Origin: Bacteroidales bacterium | GTDB taxonomy: Bacteria; Bacteroidota; Bacteroidia; Bacteroidales; UBA932 | Assembly (NCBI GenBank): GCA_015060335.1 | Contig: SUYR01000001.1 | Coordinates: 82,466 to 146,465, forward strand | Reading direction: 5' to 3' | DNA: 64,000 nt | In this document: in pieces, positions 17,459 through 26,305 of the stretch | How positions within the stretch are numbered: position 1 is the stretch's first letter | Layout of the letters: every line of letters begins with the position of its first letter | Notes under the pieces: generated by a model | What the model was told of the DNA's origin: nothing | What the model saw: the letters and a program-made list of their open reading frames with translations, nothing else | Database searches by the model: none | Translations under genes and position numbers: made by a program

Positions 17459-19927
17459 ATGAAAAGAATATACAATATACTTGCATGTATTCTCGCGGCA
17501 GTTGTCTTGCTGACCTTGCCGCAGGATATGTCTGCCAAGAAGGCAAAGAAGGGCAAGAAAGCCAAGACCGAGGCTGAAGCTCCTGCCAAGAAGAAGACTG
17601 CATATGAGAAATTCATTTCCAAGAAAGGAACTGAGACAGTTGAGGGCTTCCTGAAGGTGTACAGGAACGGAGAAGATGTGTGGTTTGAGATTCCGGACTC
17701 GCTGGTCGGTAAAAAGCTCATCCAGAGCAGTATCCTTGAGAACAGTGCATCACTTGAGATGTCTGTCGGAATGGAGGTTTCGGACAATGTCATTTATCAG
17801 ATAGCAAAGACGGATTCTCTTATCCTGTTCAAGACTCCTGCAGAGAAATTCCTTGTGGAGGATGAGGGTATCAGAAAGGCTTTGGAGTCTTCGTTAGCAC
17901 AGCAGACCCTGCATGTTTTCCCTATCAAATACAGGAATGCAGATTCTACCGCATCAGTAGTGAAGGTAAATGCCCTCTTCGATATGTCAAAGAAGGAGGT
18001 AGTGTCATTTGCCGGACTTGACTATGGTAATCTCAAGATAGAGAAAGGCTCTTTCAAGAAGGATTTTTCAAAAACGATCGGAGTTGACTGCTTCGGCAGT
18101 ACGCTTGGTGTGAGAAAGCAGGCTACATTCGAGTTGTCTCTTTATATACCTGGCTTCGGATTCCGTTCTACCGAGACACCGACTCTCACCACTCAGATTC
18201 TTTCTTCTGTCACACTCATGCCCGACAAGGATCTTCCTATGAGAGAAGTCAACGACAGGGTAGGAGTCCGCAAGATCAGCAGAATGGTCTATAAATCCAC
18301 TGGCGCCATCGAGAAGAAACGAGTTGCTTCCAGATGGGATCTTTCTGATGGAGAGGGAATTACAATCTATGTGGACACACTCCTTGGAGAGTCATGGATG
18401 GCTGCTGTCAAGAAGGGACTTGAGGCTTGGAATCCTGCGTTTGAAAAGGCCGGACTGAAGAATGTCATCAAGGTCCTTCCTTATCCGTCTGGCGACGAGT
18501 CTTTCAGAGTGGATAATCCGCTTGTAAGTCTTGTGACTTATGCCGGAGGATCAGGAATGGGTGTGTCAGCCAATATTCTGACAGATTCTTCTACCGGTGA
18601 GATCATGAGCGTGAGAATGCTTGTTCCGGGCGATTTTGTAACAGGAGTCCGCAGGGCAAGTGTCTATACCATCAGTGATGTCGATCCTCGTTATCAGGAC
18701 TATTATGTCAGTGACGATGCTGTATGCGAAGTCCTTACAGCAAAGGTAATGGGACTTTTCGGACGCTGTCTGGGTCTTGACCGCAATATGGCAGGAAGTG
18801 CCGCCTTCTCGCCGGAACAGCTCTCGGACCCAGCCTTCACTCAGGCTAACGGTATTACCGGTTCGGTTACTGATGAGGTCCTCTTCAATGTGTTCGCAAA
18901 ACCCGGAGACAAGGAAAGAGGTCTTGTGACAATCATTGACAGAGTGGGACCATATGACGAGTTCGCAATAGAATGGCTTTATGGTACAGATGGTACCAAG
19001 AAGTCGCTTGATGCTCTTGTCGAGAGTCATAAAGGTGATCCTGTATATTTCTATGCACCAAGTGTGAAAGGAAGAATATCTGACCCACGTCTTGCCAAGG
19101 AGGCTCTTGGAAATGATCCTCTCGCCAATTATGAGGCATCGATGTCTCATCTGAAATTTGTTGCAGAGAATGCTTCAAAATGGCTCAAGGATGACTCGAT
19201 CCCACAGACATATTCGGATCTGTTCATTGACTGGCTGTGGCTCGAGATGAATACTACAGCCTTCCGTCTTACTCCTTATATCGGTGGAATGTATGCTCAC
19301 GATATCACAGAGGGCAAGCCGAAGTTCGAGCCTGTACCGGAGGATCTCCAGAAGAAATGCCTTCAGCTTATGTTCGATACATTCTCTGACATCAGGTGGA
19401 TGGAGCAGGACAAGGCTCTGATACAGATGCCGGGTGCGAACAAGGACCTCACAAGATTCACAAACATGAATCTCTTCAACATGTCAGACGTGTATTGGCG
19501 TCTTATGCATGTTGCTATGTCAAATGTCGAGGCCGGAAGCACCTATACTGTTGAAGAATACCTTAATGATGTTGAAAAACTCATGTTCAGGGATATTCTC
19601 AAAGGAAAATTCTCCCCAGCAGGAGAGACGGTTGTGGCAAACTATCTGTCGATGTTCCTTCAGCTGTCACCTCTGATGAAACAGAATTACAAGGACGGCA
19701 TCACAGGCAACAATTCATGCGACTGTCTGACAGGAATGGAGAATTTCAGAATTTCTGTCAGCGGAATACCGGTTGACTGCGTGACAGATCTTGAGAACTA
19801 CTCGTGGATATATATGCGTCGCGCTCACAAGCTCCTTCTTCAGGCTCGTTCTGCTTTCAGAAATGACTTCGACCGCAAGAAGATCGACTATCTCATCAGT
19901 GTGGCGGAAGCAGCATTGGGAAATTAA
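17459..19927 (+). CDS. Catalytically dead paralog of the zinc metalloprotease, 822 aa
   Basis: Clearly homologous along its length to the preceding gene: same signal-peptide style and Lys-rich segment (MSAKKAKKGKKAKTEAEAPAKKK), then collinear domains, including the shared stretch DPxFTQxxGxTxSxxDxxxFNxxxxPGDKERG. Where the active enzyme has HEIGHCLGFMH, this protein has GLFGRCLGLDR (G432, L433, R436, R442), so all three zinc ligands and the glutamate are gone, and the Met-turn SIMDYARF has become SVTDEVLF. The frame is intact over 822 codons, so it is maintained as a protein, not decaying. A role as partner, regulator or substrate-binding subunit of the active protease is an inference. Confidence 0.9.
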   Translation: MKRIYNILACILAAVVLLTLPQDMSAKKAKKGKKAKTEAEAPAKKKTAYEKFISKKGTETVEGFLKVYRNGEDVWFEIPDSLVGKKLIQSSILENSASLEMSVGMEVSDNVIYQIAKTDSLILFKTPAEKFLVEDEGIRKALESSLAQQTLHVFPIKYRNADSTASVVKVNALFDMSKKEVVSFAGLDYGNLKIEKGSFKKDFSKTIGVDCFGSTLGVRKQATFELSLYIPGFGFRSTETPTLTTQILSSVTLMPDKDLPMREVNDRVGVRKISRMVYKSTGAIEKKRVASRWDLSDGEGITIYVDTLLGESWMAAVKKGLEAWNPAFEKAGLKNVIKVLPYPSGDESFRVDNPLVSLVTYAGGSGMGVSANILTDSSTGEIMSVRMLVPGDFVTGVRRASVYTISDVDPRYQDYYVSDDAVCEVLTAKVMGLFGRCLGLDRNMAGSAAFSPEQLSDPAFTQANGITGSVTDEVLFNVFAKPGDKERGLVTIIDRVGPYDEFAIEWLYGTDGTKKSLDALVESHKGDPVYFYAPSVKGRISDPRLAKEALGNDPLANYEASMSHLKFVAENASKWLKDDSIPQTYSDLFIDWLWLEMNTTAFRLTPYIGGMYAHDITEGKPKFEPVPEDLQKKCLQLMFDTFSDIRWMEQDKALIQMPGANKDLTRFTNMNLFNMSDVYWRLMHVAMSNVEAGSTYTVEEYLNDVEKLMFRDILKGKFSPAGETVVANYLSMFLQLSPLMKQNYKDGITGNNSCDCLTGMENFRISVSGIPVDCVTDLENYSWIYMRRAHKLLLQARSAFRNDFDRKKIDYLISVAEAALGN

Positions 19928-19957
19928 CAACTCAATAACATATTAACAATTAAACGT

Positions 19958-21988
19958 ATGAAAACATTGAAATTTTTTGTAGCAGCAGTAGCCGCACTTA
20001 TGGCTCTGGCCTGCACACAGGAGGAAATAGATGTTCTGACAATGGGTTCGTCAGAAGTCAAGGTTCCTTACGAGGGTGTTGAGAAGACACTCGAGTTTAC
20101 AGCAAGTACTGCTTGGACAATCGAGTCTGACCAGGACTGGGTATCATTCGACCAGACAGAAGGTGTTGCTGGCGACGTTACTGTAGTTATGACAGTAGCA
20201 GCCAACACAACTTACGAGAACCGTACAGCTGTTGTGACAATCAGTGCTGGTGACAAGTTCACTGAGATCACACTTCAGCAGGGTTTTGCATCTGAATTTG
20301 GCTCTGAACTGGTTTATGATTTCGATGATGCAGCTCACACAGTCACTTATACAGTCAGCACAAATGTGGACTATGAAGTGACAATCAGCGAAGATGCTAA
20401 GTCATGGATTACATATGTTCCTGCTGCAAAGGCTGCACCTGTTTCAGAAGTAGTTACCTTTGAAGTCGCTTCAAATCCGGGTAAGGACCGTAGCGGACTC
20501 GTTACTGTAAAGGTTGGCGAATATGCTCAGAATATCAGAATCAACCAGTATGGTTACATTGACATGACTGAGGCTTCGGCTATTCATCTCGGAACTAGGC
20601 AGTTCATCTATGATGCAGATAATGGTTATACTGATTTCGCAGAGTACTATTTGAGTTTTGCAAATGAAAATGGTGAGGCAATGACATTGTCACTCAATGC
20701 AGAGACGCCATCGTCTCCACTTGACGCAGTTCCTGCTGGAAACTATGTTGTGGATGCGTCAGGCAAGCATGCGAGCAAGACATTCACTATTGCATCACTT
20801 GACGGAAGTGTGAAATATTATACATCTCTTACAGCAGGCGGCGAGCAGAAACTGATTGTTGACGGAACAGTTTCTGTGGCTAAGTCGGAGGATGGTACAT
20901 ATACTATCATCGCAGGCCTTTACGACGAGGCTGGTAATATTTATCGTTACAGATATATTGGCGTGATTGCAGAAATTGTTGATGATTCATTCGGAGCAAG
21001 CGCAACTGCAGCAATGGATGGTCAGTACGAAACATATTTCGCTACAAAGGCAAATAGGTGGACCGTGACTTTCCATATAAATCAGAAGAATCCAGACTGT
21101 GAAGTGTACATGAACTATTTCTCAGTTTCATTATATACACCATCTACAAGTACAGCAGAGGATGGACTTCCTGTAGGTACCTATACCTATGCCCAGCCTG
21201 CAACTAATACAGACTCGAAGTATGCATGTGGTAACCTGATGGCTCAGCCTGGTGATATGACTTATTTCTATGGATCGGATGAGTCCGGTGCTACAGTAGA
21301 TTATCTTGAAGGTTCGACGATTGAAGTCGTAAAGAATGCTGACGGTACGTATAATTTTAAGCTTGACCTGAAGGCTACTTCATGGGAATATGATGCTGAC
21401 TGGAATCAGGTTACAGTGGAGGAAGAGTTTACTTATACTGCAGAGTTCAAGGAGGTATATGTGGAGCAGGTGGTTTCTAATACAACTCAGCCTACGCCTG
21501 ACGTTGATGCGGAATTTAATTCTGTAATGAGTCCTCAGACTATCGGTCTGTATTATGGTGACAGATGGGAGACAGGTGGTGCTACATTTGTAGTAGGCTT
21601 CAACTATGTAAATGGAATTTATACGGTTTATCTTGCTCTCAATCAGGCTGCTTCATATACATTTGAAAAGAACTTTAATAATAAGCACTGTGCAACTCCT
21701 ATCGAGGAAGGTACCTATACTTTCTCAAAGACTCCTAAGGCCGGCGAGAGATCTCTTGTTCCAGTCAAATTGGGAATGACATCCTACTGCTATGTGCAGA
21801 ATACTTATACAGGAACCAAACTTCCTATTACCGGAGGCTCTGTTACTTGGGAGAATGGTGTGATCAAGTATGACCTCGAGGCATCTGAGGGAGATGTGAA
21901 ATGTAAATTTACAGGTTCACATGCTGCAACATTCTATTTCGCTCAGGATAAATCAAGTAGTGCAGCAAATCTCAATATTGTTGAGTAA
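19958..21988 (+). CDS. BACON-domain lipoprotein, possible surface binding protein, 676 aa
   Basis: Lipoprotein (MKTLKFFVAAVAALMALAC, lipid Cys at 19) with two N-terminal BACON-type beta-sandwiches (LEFTASTAWTIESDQDWVSFDQTEG...ITLQQGF; VTYTVSTNVDYEVTISEDAKSWITYVP...IRINQYG). About 470 residues of repeated beta modules follow, each containing a L/I-P/E-x-G-x-Y motif (VPAGNYVVD, LPVGTYTYAQ, IEEGTYTFSK). I do not recognise the repeat family. It is the last gene of the first locus, 30 bp after the pseudo-protease, and is followed by a strong terminator. A role in holding substrate at the surface is plausible from BACON domains in mucin- and glycan-related proteins, but unproven. Confidence 0.82.
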   Translation: MKTLKFFVAAVAALMALACTQEEIDVLTMGSSEVKVPYEGVEKTLEFTASTAWTIESDQDWVSFDQTEGVAGDVTVVMTVAANTTYENRTAVVTISAGDKFTEITLQQGFASEFGSELVYDFDDAAHTVTYTVSTNVDYEVTISEDAKSWITYVPAAKAAPVSEVVTFEVASNPGKDRSGLVTVKVGEYAQNIRINQYGYIDMTEASAIHLGTRQFIYDADNGYTDFAEYYLSFANENGEAMTLSLNAETPSSPLDAVPAGNYVVDASGKHASKTFTIASLDGSVKYYTSLTAGGEQKLIVDGTVSVAKSEDGTYTIIAGLYDEAGNIYRYRYIGVIAEIVDDSFGASATAAMDGQYETYFATKANRWTVTFHINQKNPDCEVYMNYFSVSLYTPSTSTAEDGLPVGTYTYAQPATNTDSKYACGNLMAQPGDMTYFYGSDESGATVDYLEGSTIEVVKNADGTYNFKLDLKATSWEYDADWNQVTVEEEFTYTAEFKEVYVEQVVSNTTQPTPDVDAEFNSVMSPQTIGLYYGDRWETGGATFVVGFNYVNGIYTVYLALNQAASYTFEKNFNNKHCATPIEEGTYTFSKTPKAGERSLVPVKLGMTSYCYVQNTYTGTKLPITGGSVTWENGVIKYDLEASEGDVKCKFTGSHAATFYFAQDKSSSAANLNIVE

Positions 21989-22010
21989 TATTTCTCAATA
22001 AAAATATTCC

Positions 22011-22047
22011 AGCGCTGAAGAGCATCCGCTTTTCAGCGCTTTTTTTG
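22011..22047 (+). terminator. Rho-independent terminator after the first utilisation locus
   Basis: The inverted repeat agcgctgaa / ttcagcgct with a 12-nt loop is followed by a run of seven T residues. It lies 22 bp after the stop of the BACON lipoprotein and closes the SusCD-protease operon. Confidence 0.85.
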
Positions 22048-22104
22048 CACGCAGCTCCGAAGGGCTTCGATTTTCCCCTTCCGTGGTCAGAAACGCCATT
22101 TTTG

Positions 22105-22212
22105 CCTGCCGCCTAATCCGTTGACTCTTAAGCGTTTGCAGAAAGGCGATTCCCCTCCGCAGGGGAATCGCCTTTCTGCAAAGCGTTGATCTTCAGCGCT
22201 TTGGGTGCCAGA
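22105..22212. repeat. 108-bp intergenic palindromic element, copy C
   Basis: The best-preserved copy: left arm 22105-22155, centre tccgca, right arm 22162-22212. The inner 21 bp of each arm (tttgcagaaaggcgattcccc and its complement) pair without mismatch, and the outer end is cctgccgcctaatcc. The arms may extend a further ~11 bp on each side. It lies between the terminator and the mutS promoter. Confidence 0.92.
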
Positions 22213-22298
22213 CGAAAATGCGGCTTGGGGCGCCTGCTGTGATTGAGGACGGGCATTGCGGATTGCAGAAAAGACCGCCTTGCCGGTGTGCCTTTCTG

Positions 22299-22329
22299 TT
22301 TGGTCAAACCGAGAAATTTTGTAAATTTG
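22299..22329 (+). promoter_or_regulatory. Promoter of mutS
   Basis: TTTG (22299-22302), a 19-base spacer and TAAATTTG (22322-22329) match the Bacteroidota consensus at both boxes. The leader to the ATG at 22373 would be about 37 nt. Confidence 0.65.
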
Positions 22330-22372
22330 TCAGGTTTACCGAGGTGCTCATATGCGCCGAAAATAATGATAT

Positions 22373-25090
22373 ATGACAGAAAAGAAACCTACCGAGACCC
22401 CGATGATGAAGCAGTATTTCGCTATGAAGGCGGAACATCCTGAGGCGTTGCTTCTGTTCAGGTGCGGTGATTTTTATGAGACATACGGAGAGGATGCGCT
22501 GACTGCAAGCAAGGTGCTGGGTATCGTATTGACAAAACGTTCGAGTGCTACTCCCGGAGCGATACCGATGGCAGGTTTCCCTCATCATTCGCTTGAGACA
22601 TATCTTCCAAGACTTGTGCGTTCCGGTTATAAGGTGGCTGTGTGCGATCAGCTCGAAGATCCGAAACTTACCAAGAAGATTGTCAAGAGGGGTATCACCG
22701 AGCTGGTGACTCCGGGTGTTGCATTCAACGAGCAGCTCCTCGACCAGAAGGAGCACAATTATATTGCCGGTCTCACTTTCTTCAAGGAGAAATGTGGAGC
22801 GGCATTTCTTGATGTATCTACAGGTACTTTCCAGGTTGCAGAAGGATCTCTGGACTATATCGGCACGCTGCTGGGTTCGTTCTCTCCGAAGGAGCTGCTT
22901 GTGCCGAGAGGTTTTGAGAAAGGTACTCGTGAGAAGTTTGGAGACGGTTTCTATATATCGACTCTCGAGGAATGGGCTTTTGTATATGAGAGTTCGGTGG
23001 AGAAGCTCAAGAGGCAGTTCAAGGTGGATTCCCTCAAAGGCTTTGCTGTGGATAATTTCCCTCTTGGAATCACATCGGCTGGAGCTCTGCTGATCTATCT
23101 TGAGCAGACCCAGCATAAGGATCTGACAAACATCTGCTCGATTTCCCGTATCGATGAGGGCGCATTCGTATGGATGGACCGTTTTACCTTCCGTAATCTC
23201 GAGGTCTTCAATTCGACCGCGGGCAAGGAAGGGACTTCGCTTGTGGATGTGATGGACAGGTGTTCTTCTCCAATGGGTGCAAGAATGTTGCGTTCTTGGC
23301 TTGCCATGCCGGTAATGGACCTGAAGGAGCTTGAAGACAGATATTCTGTGGTACAGCATTTTGTGGATAATCGGGATGACCTTGTACGCCTTCAGACCAT
23401 GATAGGCGATATCGGAGACCTTGAGAGGATCATATCCCGCGCGGCTGCCGGCAAGATAATGCCAAGAGAGGTCATGCAGCTCAGTCGCGGATTGAGTAGG
23501 ATGGAACCGATAGTGTCTTTATGCACGGGTAAAGGAGTGTCTGCACTCGATGATATGACAGGCAGGATGGGGGATTGCAGCCAGCTGCTGGAATATCTCG
23601 GCAGCACCATGCATCCTGAGACTGCATCGCAGCTCGGAAAGGGAGATGTCATTGCAGACGGAGTGAATGCAGAGCTGGATGAACTCCGCAGGATTGCCCG
23701 TCACGGCAAGGATTATCTTCTGGATATACAGCAGAGAGAAATCGAACGCACCGGAATTTCGTCTCTGAAGATAGGATTCAACAACGTGTTCGGCTACTAT
23801 CTGGAGGTGCGCAATGCCCACAAGGACAATGTGCCGGAGGAATGGATAAGGAAACAGACACTTGTAAATGCAGAGAGATATATAACAGAAGAGCTGAAGG
23901 AATATGAGCAGAAGATTCTGGGAGCGGAAGAAAGGATATATGCTCTTGAGGTGCAGATATATTCCGAGCTGGTGTCAAGAATCCAGTCACAGATATCGGT
24001 GATACAGGGCAACTGCCGGATTCTTTCCCGCCTCGATGTGCTTTCTTGTTTTGCAGACCTTGCTCTTTCAAACGGTTATTGCCGTCCTTCGATGAATGAC
24101 AGCAGGATTATAGATATCAGGCAGGGACGCCATCCGGTCATCGAGACAATGATGCAGGCAGGGGAGGAGTTCGTGCCGAATGACATATATCTGGACAATT
24201 CTTCCCAGCAGGTGATAATCCTTACAGGACCTAATATGGCGGGTAAGTCTGCGCTTCTGAGGCAGACAGCCCTGATAGTCCTGATGGCCCAGGTCGGATC
24301 GTTCGTTCCGGCAGCCGAAGCCACAATAGGCTATTGCGACAAGATATTCACTCGCGTGGGAGCATCTGACAATATTTCGCGTGGAGAATCCACATTCATG
24401 GTGGAGATGCTCGAGACATCGATGATTCTTCATAATCTTTCTTCGCGTTCTCTGGTGCTTCTCGATGAGATCGGACGCGGAACGTCCACATATGACGGAA
24501 TGTCCATTGCACGTGCCATTGTGGAATATGTGCATGAATACGGAGACGGAGCGAAGACCCTGTTCGCTACCCATTATCATGAACTTAATGACCTGGAGGA
24601 GATATATCCTCGCGTGAAGAATTTCCATATCGCAGTAAAGGAAGTCGGCAAGAATGTGATTTTCCTGAGAAAGCTCAAGGAGGGCGGTGTGGCTCATAGT
24701 TTCGGACTTCATGTGGCGCGTATGGCGGGCATGCCGAAGCAGGTGCTGGAGTCGGCGGAGAAGACATTGGCGGCGTTGGAGAGGAATGAGATTTCTCCAC
24801 TCCCTACAGTCGGTCGAAATGACAGTGGTGATACGGCCGGTCGGAGTGACAATGCCGTTTCAGGAGAGACCGGTAACAGGAATTCCAAAAAGCGTAATAC
24901 CATAAAGCCATATAATATAAAGGAAGGACGTGTCGAAAGCGACGGCTCTCTTCAGCTGTCGTTCTTCCAGCTTGAAGATCCGCTCCTGTCATCACTCAAG
25001 GCCGAGCTTGACAACGCAGATCTGAACAACATGACTCCTCTCCAGGCTTTTGACCTGCTCCGCAGCATGAAGGAACAATTAGGAATATAA
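22373..25090 (+). CDS. mutS: DNA mismatch repair protein MutS, 905 aa
   Basis: Recognises mismatched bases and starts methyl-independent mismatch repair with MutL. The N-terminus TPMMKQYFAMKAEHPEALLLFRCGDFYETYGEDA contains the mismatch-wedging Phe-x-Glu (GDFYETY), followed by connector, core and clamp domains. The ATPase domain has Walker A GPNMAGKSALLRQ (about residue 620), Walker B LVLLDEIGRGTSTYDG and the ATHYHEL motif. At 905 residues it is longer than the usual ~860-870, mainly through a hydrophilic linker before the C-terminal QLSFFQLEDP tail; that linker contains an imperfect 16-17 bp DNA repeat (cggtcgaaatgacagtg / cggtcggagtgacaatg). It has its own promoter and a PHP-domain gene 18 bp downstream. 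Confidence 0.98.
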   Translation: MTEKKPTETPMMKQYFAMKAEHPEALLLFRCGDFYETYGEDALTASKVLGIVLTKRSSATPGAIPMAGFPHHSLETYLPRLVRSGYKVAVCDQLEDPKLTKKIVKRGITELVTPGVAFNEQLLDQKEHNYIAGLTFFKEKCGAAFLDVSTGTFQVAEGSLDYIGTLLGSFSPKELLVPRGFEKGTREKFGDGFYISTLEEWAFVYESSVEKLKRQFKVDSLKGFAVDNFPLGITSAGALLIYLEQTQHKDLTNICSISRIDEGAFVWMDRFTFRNLEVFNSTAGKEGTSLVDVMDRCSSPMGARMLRSWLAMPVMDLKELEDRYSVVQHFVDNRDDLVRLQTMIGDIGDLERIISRAAAGKIMPREVMQLSRGLSRMEPIVSLCTGKGVSALDDMTGRMGDCSQLLEYLGSTMHPETASQLGKGDVIADGVNAELDELRRIARHGKDYLLDIQQREIERTGISSLKIGFNNVFGYYLEVRNAHKDNVPEEWIRKQTLVNAERYITEELKEYEQKILGAEERIYALEVQIYSELVSRIQSQISVIQGNCRILSRLDVLSCFADLALSNGYCRPSMNDSRIIDIRQGRHPVIETMMQAGEEFVPNDIYLDNSSQQVIILTGPNMAGKSALLRQTALIVLMAQVGSFVPAAEATIGYCDKIFTRVGASDNISRGESTFMVEMLETSMILHNLSSRSLVLLDEIGRGTSTYDGMSIARAIVEYVHEYGDGAKTLFATHYHELNDLEEIYPRVKNFHIAVKEVGKNVIFLRKLKEGGVAHSFGLHVARMAGMPKQVLESAEKTLAALERNEISPLPTVGRNDSGDTAGRSDNAVSGETGNRNSKKRNTIKPYNIKEGRVESDGSLQLSFFQLEDPLLSSLKAELDNADLNNMTPLQAFDLLRSMKEQLGI

Positions 25091-25108
25091 CTCTAATAAC
25101 CATTTATA

Positions 25109-26299
25109 ATGAAGAAATTTGTCACATTCATTGCATTTGCGCTGTCTGTTGTGACAGCCGGTGCGCAGCATTATTATCAGGATTCCAACAATTCCGAGAT
25201 GCTTCGTCATTGCACGCGTCATGAATCCTGCAGGAAGGAAGTGGTGCTTCCGGGAGTGAACGGATACAATGTCTATAAGGCAGACCTCCACACTCATACA
25301 ATCTTTTCCGACGGTCAGGTTCTTCCTGCTCTTCGTGTAAGGGAAGCGTGGATTGACGGTCTTGACATCATGGCTGTAACCGAGCATGTGGAATACAGGC
25401 CTCATGAGGATACATTTGTGGACTATCTTGAGGATTATGTATCTAAGAAATATGACAAGGCAGTTAATAACAGAATTGGAGACGATGTGACCAAAGAAGG
25501 AATAATGGTGGACCTGAATTACTGTGTACAGCAGAGCCAGTCTGCAGCGAAGCAGTATGGACTCCTTATCATTCCTGGCTGTGAGATTACCCGAAACGGT
25601 ACCACGGTCGGCCACTTCAATGCCCTGTTCACATCCGACAACAACACAATATATGATCCGGATCCAGTGCAGGCTGTGCGCAATGCAAAGGCTCAGAACG
25701 CCCTTGTAATGCACAACCATCCGGGCTGGACAAGAAAGAACATTGACTTTACAGAGACCGAGAAGGTACTTTATGGAGAAGGTCTTATTGACGGAGTTGA
25801 GGTGATGAACGGTGCGGAATTCTACCCTGGCATCGTGGACAGAGTGAATGAAAGAGGACTTTTCATCGCAGCGAATTCAGATATTCACGCTACAACAGCC
25901 ATTGATTATAGACTTAATGGCACAGAACGTCCGATGACTCTCATCTTTGCCAAGGACAAGTCTTTGGAGTCGATAAAGGAGGCCCTGGTTGCAGACCGCA
26001 CTCTTGCTCTGGGATTCAACACAGTCTGCGGAGCCGAGCAGCTTCTCAAGGATTTCTTTGTTGCAGGAGTCAAGACTCAGGTGGTAAGCGTGGATTCAAA
26101 GGACCGCTCTACAGTCTTGCTGACCAACTGCACGTCAGTGCCTTATCTTATCAAGGTAGGAAACGGCAATCCAAGATATCTCGATCCGTTCTCGACCATC
26201 AGCCTCAGATCTGCAGCAGGTGAGAAGGTCCTGAAATTCCAGGTGCTGAACATGTTCAGTGCAAAGGATGCCCATCCGATAGTTGAAGTTTCATTCTAA
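25109..26299 (+). CDS. PHP-domain phosphoesterase (Sb-PDE family-like), exported, 396 aa
   Basis: A signal peptide (MKKFVTFIAFALSVVTAGAQ) precedes a PHP domain: KADLHTHTIFSDG with metal-binding H61 and H63, then MAVTEHVEYRPHEDTF, an IPGCEITR Glu, the HNHPG histidines and an NSDIHAT motif, all expected for the trinuclear-metal site of this superfamily. The C-terminal ~90 residues look like a beta-domain. It likely hydrolyses a phosphate mono- or diester in the periplasm. The substrate cannot be read from sequence, and the Sb-PDE label is by general resemblance. It is in series with mutS (18 bp) and the tryptophanase (6 bp). Confidence 0.85.
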   Translation: MKKFVTFIAFALSVVTAGAQHYYQDSNNSEMLRHCTRHESCRKEVVLPGVNGYNVYKADLHTHTIFSDGQVLPALRVREAWIDGLDIMAVTEHVEYRPHEDTFVDYLEDYVSKKYDKAVNNRIGDDVTKEGIMVDLNYCVQQSQSAAKQYGLLIIPGCEITRNGTTVGHFNALFTSDNNTIYDPDPVQAVRNAKAQNALVMHNHPGWTRKNIDFTETEKVLYGEGLIDGVEVMNGAEFYPGIVDRVNERGLFIAANSDIHATTAIDYRLNGTERPMTLIFAKDKSLESIKEALVADRTLALGFNTVCGAEQLLKDFFVAGVKTQVVSVDSKDRSTVLLTNCTSVPYLIKVGNGNPRYLDPFSTISLRSAAGEKVLKFQVLNMFSAKDAHPIVEVSF

Positions 26300-26305
26300 A
26301 ATATA

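Larger units (their letters stand above)
21989..22372. other. 384-bp intergenic region: terminator, palindromic repeat, mutS promoter
   Basis: No gene is visible. The region contains, in order, a Rho-independent terminator (22011-22047), palindromic element copy C (22105-22212) and a Bacteroidota-type promoter (22299-22329). The sequence 22048-22104 shows only weak extension of the palindrome arm (cgccatttttg against the complement of cgaaaatgcgg). Confidence 0.7.

Noticed and set aside
17459-19927. Second active zinc protease
   Set aside because: All residues of HExxHxxGxxH that bind zinc or act as base are replaced, so it is annotated as a pseudoenzyme.
22304-23359. 351-aa minus-strand ORF opposite mutS
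   Set aside because: Antisense shadow of a clear mutS gene; composition rich in His/Arg/Cys/Leu as expected for a reverse-frame artefact.
24068-24712. 214-aa minus-strand ORF
   Set aside because: Shadow of the MutS ATPase domain.
25079-25720. 213-aa minus-strand ORF
   Set aside because: Shadow of the PHP-domain gene, with no domain or start signal.
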